Part shown: positions 14,854-22,325 of the stretch, one piece after another
Position numbering within the stretch: the first letter of the stretch is position 1
Layout: every line of letters starts with the position of its first letter
The notes under the pieces: model-generated
Told to the model about the DNA's origin: nothing
The model's database searches: none
The model's input: the letters and a program-made list of their open reading frames with translations, nothing else
Translations under genes and position numbers: made by a program
Assembly (NCBI GenBank): GCA_023388195.1
Contig: JAEWGR010000029.1
Location: forward strand, 1 to 25,134
Reading direction: 5' to 3'
Length of the DNA: 25,134 nucleotides
Origin: Bacillota bacterium
Lineage (GTDB): Bacteria > Bacillota > Negativicutes > Sporomusales > Sporomusaceae

Positions 14854-15897
14854 TTACTTTCGCCATCTTGCCAGTTGTTCAATGGACTCCTGATAAGGAG
14901 CCCGCAATAACCCATATTCCGTGATAATTGCCGAGATTAGTGTGTGGGGTGTGACATCAAAAGCCGGATTAAATACCTTTACCCCGGCCGGGGCCACACA
15001 GTTGCCCCCTAATGAAGTAACCTCGGTGGGACACCGCTCTTCTATGGGAATATCGGCCCCGCTGTTTATTGTAAAATCAAACGTGGAGGCCGGCGCCGCC
15101 ACATAAAAGGGAATGCCATGTTCTTTGGCCAGGATAGCCACACTATAAGTTCCAATCTTATTGGCAACATCCCCATTTAAAGCAATCCGGTCGGCGCCAA
15201 CAAGCACGGCTTGTACCATTTTATTTTTCATTACCCAGCCAGCCATATTATCCGTAATCAAAGTGACGGGAATACCATCCTGCATCAGTTCCCAGGCCGT
15301 CAGCCTGGCACCCTGCAGCAAGGGTCTGGTTTCATCGGCGAAAACACCGGTAATGTTCCCCTGGGACCAGGCCTTACGAATGACTCCCAGGGCTGTGCCG
15401 AGCGCGACAGTTGCTAAAGCACCGGCATTACAATGGGTAAGTACCGAAGTCGGTGCCGTAAATAAACCGGCCCCATAAGCGGCCATTTTTTCGTTGACAG
15501 CCTGATCTTCCCGGGCAATAGCGATTGCCTCCTGTTCCAGAGCGGTAATCGCAGTATCGGCACAGGAGTTTGACGGCAAACGGTCAAGAATACCCAGCAT
15601 GCGGTCAATTGCCCAAAACAGATTAATGGCTGTTGGCCTGGTTTGGCGCAATGCTTCGGCTGTTGCAGCCAATTTATGTTTGAATTCCCGGCAGTCAAGG
15701 CCGGCAAGTTCCCGGGCTCCCAGAACAAGGGCAAAGGCCGCCGCTGCACCAATAGCCGGAGCACCGCGGACCTCCAGACGCCTGATGGCTTCGGCCGCAC
15801 GCCGCCAGTCATAACAATTGATATATTCAAGTTTGTTAGGTAACAGTGTTTGATTTAACAGCGTTAAACAGTTATTCGACCAAACGACAGATTTCAT
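14854..15897 (-). CDS. mtnA: Methylthioribose-1-phosphate isomerase
   Basis: The protein has 347 residues from the ATG at 15897 and belongs to the eIF2B-alpha/MtnA family. Family signatures are RRLEVRGAPAIGAAAAFALV near 38-57, TRPTAINLFWAIDRM, THCNAGALAT with the catalytic Cys, FADETRPLLQGARLTAWEL, and VGADRIALNGDVANKIGTY with the catalytic Asp. It converts methylthioribose-1-phosphate to methylthioribulose-1-phosphate. GGGGGAAGTC just before 15897 favours that ATG over an upstream ATG at 15927 that would overlap the mtnP end. It lies 10 bases downstream of mtnP, whose product is its substrate. No mtnB, mtnK, mtnW/X or mtnD is in the window, so the fate of its product is unknown. Confidence 0.93.
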   Translation of the reverse strand: MKSVVWSNNCLTLLNQTLLPNKLEYINCYDWRRAAEAIRRLEVRGAPAIGAAAAFALVLGARELAGLDCREFKHKLAATAEALRQTRPTAINLFWAIDRMLGILDRLPSNSCADTAITALEQEAIAIAREDQAVNEKMAAYGAGLFTAPTSVLTHCNAGALATVALGTALGVIRKAWSQGNITGVFADETRPLLQGARLTAWELMQDGIPVTLITDNMAGWVMKNKMVQAVLVGADRIALNGDVANKIGTYSVAILAKEHGIPFYVAAPASTFDFTINSGADIPIEERCPTEVTSLGGNCVAPAGVKVFNPAFDVTPHTLISAIITEYGLLRAPYQESIEQLARWRK

Positions 15898-15907
15898 GAC
15901 TTCCCCC

Positions 15908-16699
15908 TTACAATCTAAAACCGCCATATTCGGCTAAAGCATGTTTGCAGCTGCAGTCAATGTCTGTATCCAGACGGGAGATCGCAGCCATAATTAGCTG
16001 CTTAATATTTTCCGCATTTCCCTCCATCGTTTCCAGCACTTCATGGTGGGTTAACGGTTGTGAGGAAATGCCGGCGGCAAAGTTAGTGACCATGGAAACC
16101 GTAGCATAACAAATTTCAGCCTCGCGGGCCAGAACGACCTCGGGGACGTTAGTCATACCTACTACATCGCCACCCAACTTGGCAAACATCTTGATCTCGG
16201 CCGGGGTCTCAAACCGTGGGCCCTCGGTGCACACATAGGTTCCCTGCTGATGCAGGGAAATAGAAAGGTTGGCGGCCGCGGCGGTTAATACATTGCGCAC
16301 CGTCGGACAATACGGGGTTGTTACATCAACATGGGCTACCCCGCGTTCGCCGCCTTCGTAAAATGTGGTTGCCCTGTTTTTAACAAAATCAAGAAACTGA
16401 TCAATAAGCACAAAGTCCCCGGGTTTCATATCCAGGTTAAGTGAGCCAACTGCCGTTGTGGCGATAATATTCTGTACACCCAGCTTCTTTATTGCCCAAA
16501 TATTAGCCCGGTAATTAATTAAATGCGGCGGGATAGAGTGGCTGCTGCCGTGGCGCGGAATAAAGGCAACTTCCTTACCAGCATATTCCCCGCTCTTAAA
16601 GCGCACTACGCCATAGGGGGTGGCAATCTCTTGTTCACGGATATTATCTAGGATACGTGGGTCATATACGCCTGTTCCACCGATGATGGCAATTTTCAT
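15908..16699 (-). CDS. mtnP: Methylthio-nucleoside phosphorylase (MtnP family)
   Basis: The protein has 263 residues from the ATG at 16699 and belongs to the trimeric purine nucleoside/MTA phosphorylase family. Motifs: phosphate-binding GGTGVYD (7-13) and FIPRHGSSHSIPPH (46-59), TTAVGSL (81-87), TEGPRFETPAEI (158-169) and GMTNVPE (181-187). The base-recognition position is Asn206 in MVTNFAAGIS. In human MTAP this residue is Asp (adenine), in human PNP it is Asn (6-oxopurine), so 6-oxopurine nucleosides such as methylthioinosine may be the real substrate. A Cys-Ser-Cys near the C-terminus resembles the CXC motif of archaeal relatives. AGGGTG lies 6 bases before the ATG. It follows the HAD gene and precedes mtnA in one operon. 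Confidence 0.9.
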   Translation of the reverse strand: MKIAIIGGTGVYDPRILDNIREQEIATPYGVVRFKSGEYAGKEVAFIPRHGSSHSIPPHLINYRANIWAIKKLGVQNIIATTAVGSLNLDMKPGDFVLIDQFLDFVKNRATTFYEGGERGVAHVDVTTPYCPTVRNVLTAAAANLSISLHQQGTYVCTEGPRFETPAEIKMFAKLGGDVVGMTNVPEVVLAREAEICYATVSMVTNFAAGISSQPLTHHEVLETMEGNAENIKQLIMAAISRLDTDIDCSCKHALAEYGGFRL

Positions 16700-16713
16700 A
16701 ATGATCACCCTGC

Positions 16714-17361
16714 CTATTTATTATTTATGCCGCAAATAGCAAACAAGTCTTCCATCGTGTTAAGCACATAATCAGGCTGTTCAGCCAGCAGCTCCTGCCA
16801 GTCAAGCCGGGTCCAGCGGACTGCCGCTGTTTTAACGCCGGCAGCGCGCGCACTGGCTAAATCGAAGGGACTATCGCCAACCATCAGGCACTCGGCCGGG
16901 TCGAGCTTACTTTGTGTCAGTGCCAGCTGTACTGGTTCAGGATCAGGTTTATGCCGGCGGCACTCCTCATGGCCGATGACAATGGGGAAATATTTGTCCA
17001 TGTCAAACAGGCGCAGCCCCCTGATGGCGGTGGTTTTAGTTTTTGAAGTCACAATCGCCAGTAGCAAGCCTGCATTATGTAGTTTCTGAATGGCTTCTGA
17101 AACGCCGGCAAAGCCGGTTGTCAGCTGATCATGGTGAGCCAGATTGAATTCTCTGTAGGTAGTAATCAAAGCTTCAACCTGATCGGGTCCATAATGCTCC
17201 ATCGCCGCTCTGAGCGGCTTGCCAAAAAAAGCATAAATCTCCGGGGGCGTAAGCGGTTGCCCATAATGCTGCGCAAAGGTGTGTTGAAAAGAGCGGACAA
17301 TCAAGTCGGATGTGTCAATCAGTGTGCCATCAAGATCAAACAAAATTCCCTTAAAATTCAA
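16714..17361 (-). CDS. HAD-family phosphatase (PpaX/Gph-like)
   Basis: The protein has 215 residues, the same size as Bacillus PpaX (about 216). Motif I is FDLDGT (Asp9, Asp11), motif II IVTSKT near 105, motif III Lys in RRHKPDPEP and motif IV MVGDSPFD, with a helical cap between I and II. The start is a TTG at 17361, chosen because GGAGG stands 5 bases before it; another TTG at 17376 overlaps that site. PpaX hydrolyses pyrophosphate and Gph phosphoglycolate; the sequence does not decide between these and a sugar phosphate. As first gene of the mtnP-mtnA-ahcY-mtaD operon it may act on a salvage intermediate or remove a by-product. It is not clearly MtnX, which has a different HAD subclass. 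Confidence 0.85.
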   Translation of the reverse strand: MNFKGILFDLDGTLIDTSDLIVRSFQHTFAQHYGQPLTPPEIYAFFGKPLRAAMEHYGPDQVEALITTYREFNLAHHDQLTTGFAGVSEAIQKLHNAGLLLAIVTSKTKTTAIRGLRLFDMDKYFPIVIGHEECRRHKPDPEPVQLALTQSKLDPAECLMVGDSPFDLASARAAGVKTAAVRWTRLDWQELLAEQPDYVLNTMEDLFAICGINNK

Positions 17362-17395
17362 TGTTGCCTCCTGCAAGTGTTAATGTAACCAAAAC

Positions 17396-17426
17396 AGGAG
17401 CCTGTAAACTCAGGCTCCTTCTTTTT
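17396..17426. terminator. Strong hairpin with T-tracts before the salvage operon
   Basis: aggagcctg (17396-17404) pairs perfectly with caggctcct (17411-17419) around a 6-base loop. The plus strand continues tctttttg, a full terminator. The minus strand, the coding direction here, continues gttttgg. It ends only 35 bases before the HAD gene start, too close for a promoter in between, so the operon's leader must pass through it unless it reads through from upstream. The 17420-17630 stretch holds a second small stem (ggcaga/tctgcc, 17439-17461) but no gene or recognised riboswitch. Confidence 0.65.
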
Positions 17427-17630
17427 GCTCAGGTCATTGGCAGATAAACAGCTTTTCTGCCTGCTTATTAGATAGTGAGCCAGATTCATAATTGTTGTCA
17501 GATTTTTTTGCAGGTAAAGAGGATACAAAGCAAGAGCAACGGTATTGTCCAAGGCGAGTTACTTATGTATTCCTTACCAGTATAGAAATTCAAGATTATT
17601 AGCCGAATCCCTGCAATCAGTTACTAAAAA

Positions 17631-18047
17631 TTACAAATTAACGCCAATAAATCCACCCAGCGCTCCCGCCAGGCTGCCGGCGGCAAATTTATTGCTTAGC
17701 ATTAGCCAGGATATTTGCTCCTGGCCTAATTCCAGCCCTATACCCACCGAGAACAGTACATAGATTATGCCGACAGCACTACCGATAATGAGGCCTTTGG
17801 CCGCTACCTGTCTGGCGGCATAGATGCTGCCGACAAATATGCTGGTGGTTGTCACCGCAACCATAATATATTCGATATAGGTATCAATAAATCTATTTTC
17901 CGATATCAGGCTAATTAAAGAAAGGAGTATGGCACAAACAAGCGACACAGCGATGCTAACGGCAACTCCTTTAAAAATAGCCAGAGGTATATTGGTAATA
18001 CGCGGAGTTTGGGGGTAATTTCTTGTCCGTCTGGAAACTTTGGCCAT
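17631..18047 (-). CDS. TIGR04086-type membrane protein (YrzE-like)
   Basis: The protein has 138 residues. A basic N-terminal tail (AKVSRRTRNYPQTPRITN) is followed by four hydrophobic segments, roughly 25-48, 57-78, 83-103 and 112-136. Segment 3 carries a small-residue pattern (AAKGLIIGSAVGIIYVL) and the end is AGSLAGALGGFIGVNL. This four-helix, glycine-rich layout is that of the TIGR04086 family (Bacillus YrzE), whose function is unknown. GGAGGG lies 5 bases before the ATG at 18047; an upstream start at 18089 in the same frame has no such site. It lies 76 bases past surE on the same strand and is the last gene of the queD-queE-surE run. Confidence 0.75.
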   Translation of the reverse strand: MAKVSRRTRNYPQTPRITNIPLAIFKGVAVSIAVSLVCAILLSLISLISENRFIDTYIEYIMVAVTTTSIFVGSIYAARQVAAKGLIIGSAVGIIYVLFSVGIGLELGQEQISWLMLSNKFAAGSLAGALGGFIGVNL

Positions 18048-18122
18048 AGTACTCCCTCCTGAACAGTCTTTTACTGTAAATTTATGCAAATTACAGCCAA
18101 ATATGCCGGACTAATAATAAGT

Positions 18123-18881
18123 TTATAACTCCCAGGTCTCCAGTGACTTAATGATGCCATAATTAGTCAGATCGAAATGGATTGGCGTAATGGACACTTG
18201 GCCCTTTTTAACAGCAACAATATCCGTATCCGGGTCATTCTCACTTTCCGATACTTTGCCGCTCATCCAGTAATAGGTGCGTCCGCGGGGATCCTGACGG
18301 CGTTCAAAGGTATTTTCATAGCTGCGGACACCAAGTTTGGTGATGGCGATGCCTTGCAGCTGTTCTGCCTGCAGTGCCGGTACATTGACATTAAGCAATG
18401 TATTGGGTGGTAAGCATTTAGTGACCATTTTCTCTACGATTTTCCTGGCCACTTTCGCCGCCGGCATAAAATCGAACTGCTGCCAGCTGTCAAGTGACAT
18501 CGCTACTGCCGGCAATCCATGCAGTGCCCCTTCAATGGCGGCACTAACTGTGCCTGAATAGAGTACATCGGTACCTAAGTTGGAACCCTGATTAATCCCC
18601 GACACAATGATGTCAGGCCTGTCATCTGTAAGCAGAGCCTCTAAGGCAACCTTGACACAGTCGGTCGGTGTGCCGCCAACCCGCCAGGCACATATTGCCG
18701 GGGTATCAATACAATGCTTATCAACCCATATTGGATGATGCACAGTAATTGCCTGGCTTGATGCGCTTTTTTCACTGTCGGGGGCAACCACTGTAATCCT
18801 GGCAATCTGGGATAATTCCAGCCATAGCGCCTTTATCCCGGGAGCATGGATGCCGTCATCATTGGTTAACAGTATATGCAA
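18123..18881 (-). CDS. surE: 5'/3'-nucleotidase SurE
   Basis: The protein has 252 residues. The SurE metal site is complete: TNDDG (Asp8, Asp9), Ser39 in PDSEKSASS, and Asn97 in VSGINQGSN, followed by TDVLYSGTVSAA. SurE removes phosphate from nucleoside monophosphates and short polyphosphates in the cytoplasm. The start is a TTG at 18881 with GGAGG 9 bases upstream; it gives the canonical M-H-I-L-L-T-N-D-D-G opening. It lies 20 bases after queE and shares its transcript. The long form of the C-terminal arm (ITPIHFDLTNY) is typical of the family. Confidence 0.93.
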   Translation of the reverse strand: MHILLTNDDGIHAPGIKALWLELSQIARITVVAPDSEKSASSQAITVHHPIWVDKHCIDTPAICAWRVGGTPTDCVKVALEALLTDDRPDIIVSGINQGSNLGTDVLYSGTVSAAIEGALHGLPAVAMSLDSWQQFDFMPAAKVARKIVEKMVTKCLPPNTLLNVNVPALQAEQLQGIAITKLGVRSYENTFERRQDPRGRTYYWMSGKVSESENDPDTDIVAVKKGQVSITPIHFDLTNYGIIKSLETWEL

Positions 18882-18901
18882 GGCCCAGTCCCTCCAATCA
18901 A

Positions 18902-19627
18902 TTATAATTGGCCCATAAACTTATGAGTCTGTGGAATAACCCTAACATTCTCGAGTTGTTTAAGTGCTTCAGCCTGATAAGCCAGCATGCTGTCCGGAGT
19001 GACGGCTGTAGAGCCGTTACAGGGAGTAACCGGTTGCAGAATGAGCGGAATCGTGGTGCGGACTGAAGCGACCAGGTCAATAGCCTGTTTAAACTCAGGC
19101 TCGCCGGTTTGGCCAGTGATAACCAGCTTGACAAAAACCTCTTTAGCTGTTGACAGACGTAAAAATTCATAATGCTGCTGCCAGTAAGGCTGGCCGGTAA
19201 CGCTAGGGAGTTTTAGGTCCATACTGATAATATGTATATATGGCAGGGCCTGAGCCAGTTCTGCCACCAAAGTGCCGTTGGTTTCAAGATATATCAGGCC
19301 GTTAAGCCTGGGAGCCAGCCGGATAATGCTCTCTGCATGCCCTAATGGCTCGCCGCCTGTTAAACTGATTGAATGGTGCCTGACGGTTAAGAGTGTATTA
19401 ATTCGCCGGGCAAGATCATCGATAGACATGGGGTTCATTATTTTGTCAAAAACCCTCTTGCCTGGAACAGTCTCAACCAGTGCATAATCGCATCGATTGC
19501 GGGATGTCGGGGTGTCACAATAGTCACAGGCTAAATTGCAACCGCTAAAGCGAACAAATAGCTGGCGTGTTCCGACATATAAACCTTCACCCTGGATGGA
19601 AGAAAATATTTCGACAATATTGGCCAT
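18902..19627 (-). CDS. queE: 7-carboxy-7-deazaguanine synthase (radical SAM)
   Basis: The protein has 241 residues. The N-terminal IFSSIQGEGLYVGTRQLFVR is typical of QueE, followed by the radical-SAM cluster motif CNLACDYC (Cys30, Cys34, Cys37) and the glycine-rich SLTGGEPL. QueE rearranges 6-carboxytetrahydropterin to 7-carboxy-7-deazaguanine, the second step in making preQ0 and queuosine. Its ATG is 3 bases after the queD stop, so the enzymes of consecutive steps are coupled. Members with a longer insert between the cysteine motif and GGEP, as here (about 50 residues), are common in Firmicutes. QueC, which makes the nitrile, is not in the window. Confidence 0.92.
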   Translation of the reverse strand: MANIVEIFSSIQGEGLYVGTRQLFVRFSGCNLACDYCDTPTSRNRCDYALVETVPGKRVFDKIMNPMSIDDLARRINTLLTVRHHSISLTGGEPLGHAESIIRLAPRLNGLIYLETNGTLVAELAQALPYIHIISMDLKLPSVTGQPYWQQHYEFLRLSTAKEVFVKLVITGQTGEPEFKQAIDLVASVRTTIPLILQPVTPCNGSTAVTPDSMLAYQAEALKQLENVRVIPQTHKFMGQL

Positions 19628-19630
19628 CGT

Positions 19631-20008
19631 TTACCCCTGTGGACAGTATTTGACAGCTGAACGCGGTGATTCCCATACCTGGACACTGCGAACCTTGATA
19701 CCCTGTTGAAAAGCAGGTGTGGCTGCCAGCGTATCATAAATATATTTTGCAATATATTCTGCCGTCGGGGGGATTGATTTAAATTCCGGCAGGTCGTTGA
19801 GAAAATAGTGGTCAAGATTATCAATTACCTTGCCAACCTCACCTTTAAGCTCTTTGAAATCCATGATCATACCGAGCTGGTTAAGTTCGTGGCCGTAGAC
19901 GGTAACCTCCACTTTCCAGTTATGGCCGTGCAACCGGCAGCATTTACCGGGGTAATCAGGTAACTGGTGGGCAGCCTCAAATTCCGCAATAATGGTTAAA
20001 TCATACAT
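19631..20008 (-). CDS. queD: 6-carboxy-5,6,7,8-tetrahydropterin synthase
   Basis: The protein has 125 residues from the ATG at 20008. Zinc ligands are His14 (EFEAAHQLP) and His27/His29 (HGHNW); Cys23/Cys24 just before supply the catalytic thiol (CRLHGH). DLDHYFLND-like (NLDHYFLND) and SVQVWESPRS near the end are standard QueD/PTPS features. It turns dihydroneopterin triphosphate into 6-carboxytetrahydropterin. AGGAGG lies 9 bases before this ATG; another start at 20026 overlaps that site. It is the first gene of the queD-queE-surE unit, about 115 bases past the glycosyltransferase with a terminator between. I looked for a preQ1 riboswitch in the leader and did not see one. Confidence 0.92.
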   Translation of the reverse strand: MYDLTIIAEFEAAHQLPDYPGKCCRLHGHNWKVEVTVYGHELNQLGMIMDFKELKGEVGKVIDNLDHYFLNDLPEFKSIPPTAEYIAKYIYDTLAATPAFQQGIKVRSVQVWESPRSAVKYCPQG

Positions 20009-20096
20009 AATAAAATACCTCCTCAAATAATAGGTTTAATCAGCGGTGCCATAAATATACTTGCAGCAGTAAGTGACAGGCAATCTTGCTATATAC

Positions 20097-20121
20097 AAAA
20101 AAAGATGAGTGTGAACTCACC
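20097..20121 (-). terminator. Intrinsic terminator of the glycosyltransferase gene
   Basis: On the minus strand GGTGAGT and ACTCATC form a 7-bp stem with one G-T pair and a 4-base loop (20121-20104), followed by seven T residues. It starts 2 bases past the glycosyltransferase stop codon. Confidence 0.85.
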
Positions 20122-20122
20122 T

Positions 20123-21406
20123 TTATTTGATGGCCTGCTTACTTAAGAGGTTTTCCTTGGTAAACTCGTCAGAATTATTTAGCAGCATATCGCGATAGCT
20201 CATACTGCGGGTATGTTCCGTGTGGCTCCAGTTTCGGTCGTTCCGGTGCAAAAATCCCAGGAAAGTAATTGGTATCCAGCTATAGACAAACAGCGGATAA
20301 AACAGTAAATAGATCCAGGTCTTCCAGTTTGCACGGATTTTTGCCAGTATCAAAATTGGGAAAACATATTGGCCAATAAAGATAATCCGCCATACCTCAA
20401 TGGGTAACACCATATACAGTATATTCGTATAGAAAGGAACAATATGGTATACATAGCTTAGAATGACGAATGTTGTTGACAAGATTAAAAAATGTGGCTG
20501 GACCAGATGCAGGACACCGTCTAAAATCCGTATGTCCCGTCGCCGTATTCCCTCAGCCAGCAGTTTAGGAATATATCGTCCGGCAACATCAAAATGTCCC
20601 TGGGCCCAGCGTTTTCGCTGTTTCCAGGACTGCATGAAAGTAAGGGGCTTTTCATCATACACGATGGCGTCATGAGCCCAGGTTGTACGAATGCCAATTA
20701 GCAGTGTTTTCATGGTAAACTCCATGTCTTCTGTAAGACAGGTAGCTCCCCAGCCAAACTTTTTTAGAATGTCGGTTGAGATACACATCCCCGTACCGCC
20801 CAGGACACTTGATAAACCAAGATTATATTTCGCCAGATGCCAGATATGATTGACAACCCAGAACGAAATGGCAAAAGTCGCGGCTATCCAGGTATCATTG
20901 GGATTTTTGGCATTCAGGTAACCCTGGATGACTTTTTCCCCTTTGCACAGCCTGTTATTCATTTCACTCAGAAAATTAGGATCAACGAGATTATCTGCAT
21001 CAAAAACCACTACGGCGTCATATTGTTTTTTTAGCGCAAACAGCTTTTCAAACATCCATTCCATCGCATAGCCTTTGCCCCGCTGTTCGAGATTAAAACG
21101 CTCATACACCAAAGCCCCTGCGTTTTTGGCAATCTGGGCGGTGCTGTCTTTGCAATTGTCGGCTACAACGTAAATGTCGTAAAGCTCTTGCGGATAATTT
21201 AACACATGCAGGTTTTCCACCAGTTGACCGATTACTTGTTCCTCGTTATGCGCTGCAACTATAATAGCAAATGTATTTTTGGGTGTGGTTATTTTATCTT
21301 CATGCCTTTTACAGATGCCAAAAAAGGCGATGATAAAATAGTACAACGTAAAAAATACAATAATAAGCTGCATGGGAATCATTATGTAATCAAAAATGTA
21401 ATTCAT
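20123..21406 (-). CDS. Membrane glycosyltransferase, family 2 (cellulose synthase-like)
   Basis: The protein has 427 residues from the ATG at 21406, which has GGGAGA 7 bases upstream. An N-terminal membrane segment (about 10-31) precedes a GT-A domain with IIVAAHNEE (48-56), the metal-binding DAD (136-138), TED (225-227) and QRKRW (263-267). The last two are the TED and QxxRW motifs of processive beta-glycosyltransferases such as BcsA and NodC. Three or four hydrophobic segments follow (about 300-385). It probably links sugars into a polymer and moves it across the membrane, or glycosylates a lipid; the sugar is unknown. No polysaccharide-synthesis partner gene is beside it, and it is flanked by a repeat upstream and a terminator downstream, so it appears monocistronic. 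Confidence 0.88.
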   Translation of the reverse strand: MNYIFDYIMIPMQLIIVFFTLYYFIIAFFGICKRHEDKITTPKNTFAIIVAAHNEEQVIGQLVENLHVLNYPQELYDIYVVADNCKDSTAQIAKNAGALVYERFNLEQRGKGYAMEWMFEKLFALKKQYDAVVVFDADNLVDPNFLSEMNNRLCKGEKVIQGYLNAKNPNDTWIAATFAISFWVVNHIWHLAKYNLGLSSVLGGTGMCISTDILKKFGWGATCLTEDMEFTMKTLLIGIRTTWAHDAIVYDEKPLTFMQSWKQRKRWAQGHFDVAGRYIPKLLAEGIRRRDIRILDGVLHLVQPHFLILSTTFVILSYVYHIVPFYTNILYMVLPIEVWRIIFIGQYVFPILILAKIRANWKTWIYLLFYPLFVYSWIPITFLGFLHRNDRNWSHTEHTRSMSYRDMLLNNSDEFTKENLLSKQAIK

Positions 21407-21486
21407 GGACGATTCTCCCTTGTACAATCCCATTAGGTGACAATATCTTCCCAATAGGATCTATTGAGCGGTTTTTCTAAATCTAC

Positions 21487-21507
21487 CAGAATTTATAACA
21501 AATTCTG
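21487..21507. other. Palindrome before the glycosyltransferase gene
   Basis: cagaattt and aaattctg form an 8-bp inverted repeat around a 5-base centre (ataac). It lies about 80 bases upstream of the glycosyltransferase start, next to the dispersed repeat, and is a candidate operator or part of the repeat. Confidence 0.4.
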
Positions 21508-21509
21508 TG

Positions 21510-21578
21510 GACATAAGAACGACTAAGGCTTCTGCCGTCATCCTGCGGGAACTTGGCACAAGCCAAGTCTTTTCTTAT
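21510..21578. repeat. Dispersed palindromic repeat, second clear copy
   Basis: Bases 21510-21544 match 7299-7333 at 32 of 35 positions (shared core gacataagaacgactaagg). The outer ends ataagaa (21513) and ttcttat (21578) pair, and inside is a second perfect stem acttggc/gccaagt (21551-21568, 4-base loop). It lies between pssA and the glycosyltransferase gene. The rest of 21407-21653 holds no gene. Confidence 0.75.
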
Positions 21579-21653
21579 AAATAATATGCGTACCTTCCGG
21601 TTACATGTTTATTTTTCCTGCTTCGTAGCACACAGGCAAAATAAGTAAAGGAC

Positions 21654-22325
21654 TCAATTGCGTTCAAACAGACCAAATAAAGTATTTAAAATGCCGAATA
21701 AGGAGTAAACAAAAAACGGCACAAATAATACAGCATTAAGGGTTAAGGTTAAAATATACACGCCTACAGCGGCCGCTATTACTGCCGGAATTACCCGTAC
21801 AGGCTCGCCGCCTTTACCTTTAAAATCCGGATATTTGATTGTACTTACCATCAGATACGCAAAAATAGCAACCATTAAAGGAAATATCCAACCGGCAGGC
21901 TTCAGGCCTACCATGACAAAAGTTGCTACAACACAGCCGGCAGTAGGAATGGGCAGACCCATAAAATAACCTTTGACGCTGCCTGTATTTACATTGAATC
22001 TGGCCAGGCGCAGTGCCCCGCAGGTTGCAAAAGCAGCTGCAATCAGGTAACCGGCTGTACCAAAATCTTTGAGCATAAAGGCATATGCCAAAATGGCAGG
22101 AGCAACGCCAAAGGATACAAGGTCGCACAAGGAATCAAGCTCTTTACCAAAATCACTGCTTACACCAAAGTACCGGGCAACCCGGCCGTCAAGACCGTCT
22201 GCAACCAGCGCTGCTACAATAAATAACGCTGCTGCGGTAAACTCCCCTTGAAAGGTAAAGATAATGGCCAACATGCCTAATACAATGTTGACGGCTGTTA
22301 ATATATTAGGAATAGCATTTCTCAC
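21654..22325 (-). CDS. pssA: CDP-diacylglycerol-serine O-phosphatidyltransferase
   Basis: The protein has 223 residues and about six hydrophobic segments. The CDP-alcohol phosphatidyltransferase motif is complete: D46-G-R-V-A-R51, then G60, D64 and D68 (DGRVARYFGVSSDFGKELDS). The enzyme makes phosphatidylserine from CDP-diacylglycerol and serine in the cytoplasmic membrane. Its start overlaps the psd stop by 4 bases (ATGA), so production and decarboxylation of phosphatidylserine are coupled. Length and the opening MRNAIPNILTAVNIVLG fit the short Bacillus-type PssA. Phosphatidylethanolamine made this way is common in diderm Firmicutes, among other bacteria. Confidence 0.92.
   Translation of the reverse strand: MRNAIPNILTAVNIVLGMLAIIFTFQGEFTAAALFIVAALVADGLDGRVARYFGVSSDFGKELDSLCDLVSFGVAPAILAYAFMLKDFGTAGYLIAAAFATCGALRLARFNVNTGSVKGYFMGLPIPTAGCVVATFVMVGLKPAGWIFPLMVAIFAYLMVSTIKYPDFKGKGGEPVRVIPAVIAAAVGVYILTLTLNAVLFVPFFVYSLFGILNTLFGLFERN

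Noticed and set aside
17362..17630. SAM or SAH riboswitch, or T-box, before the salvage operon
   Set aside because: I looked for the conserved cores of these elements on the minus strand and found none; only two simple hairpins are present.
20009..20096. preQ1 riboswitch before queD
   Set aside because: No A-rich tail with the conserved short stem-loop was seen, and the leader is short.
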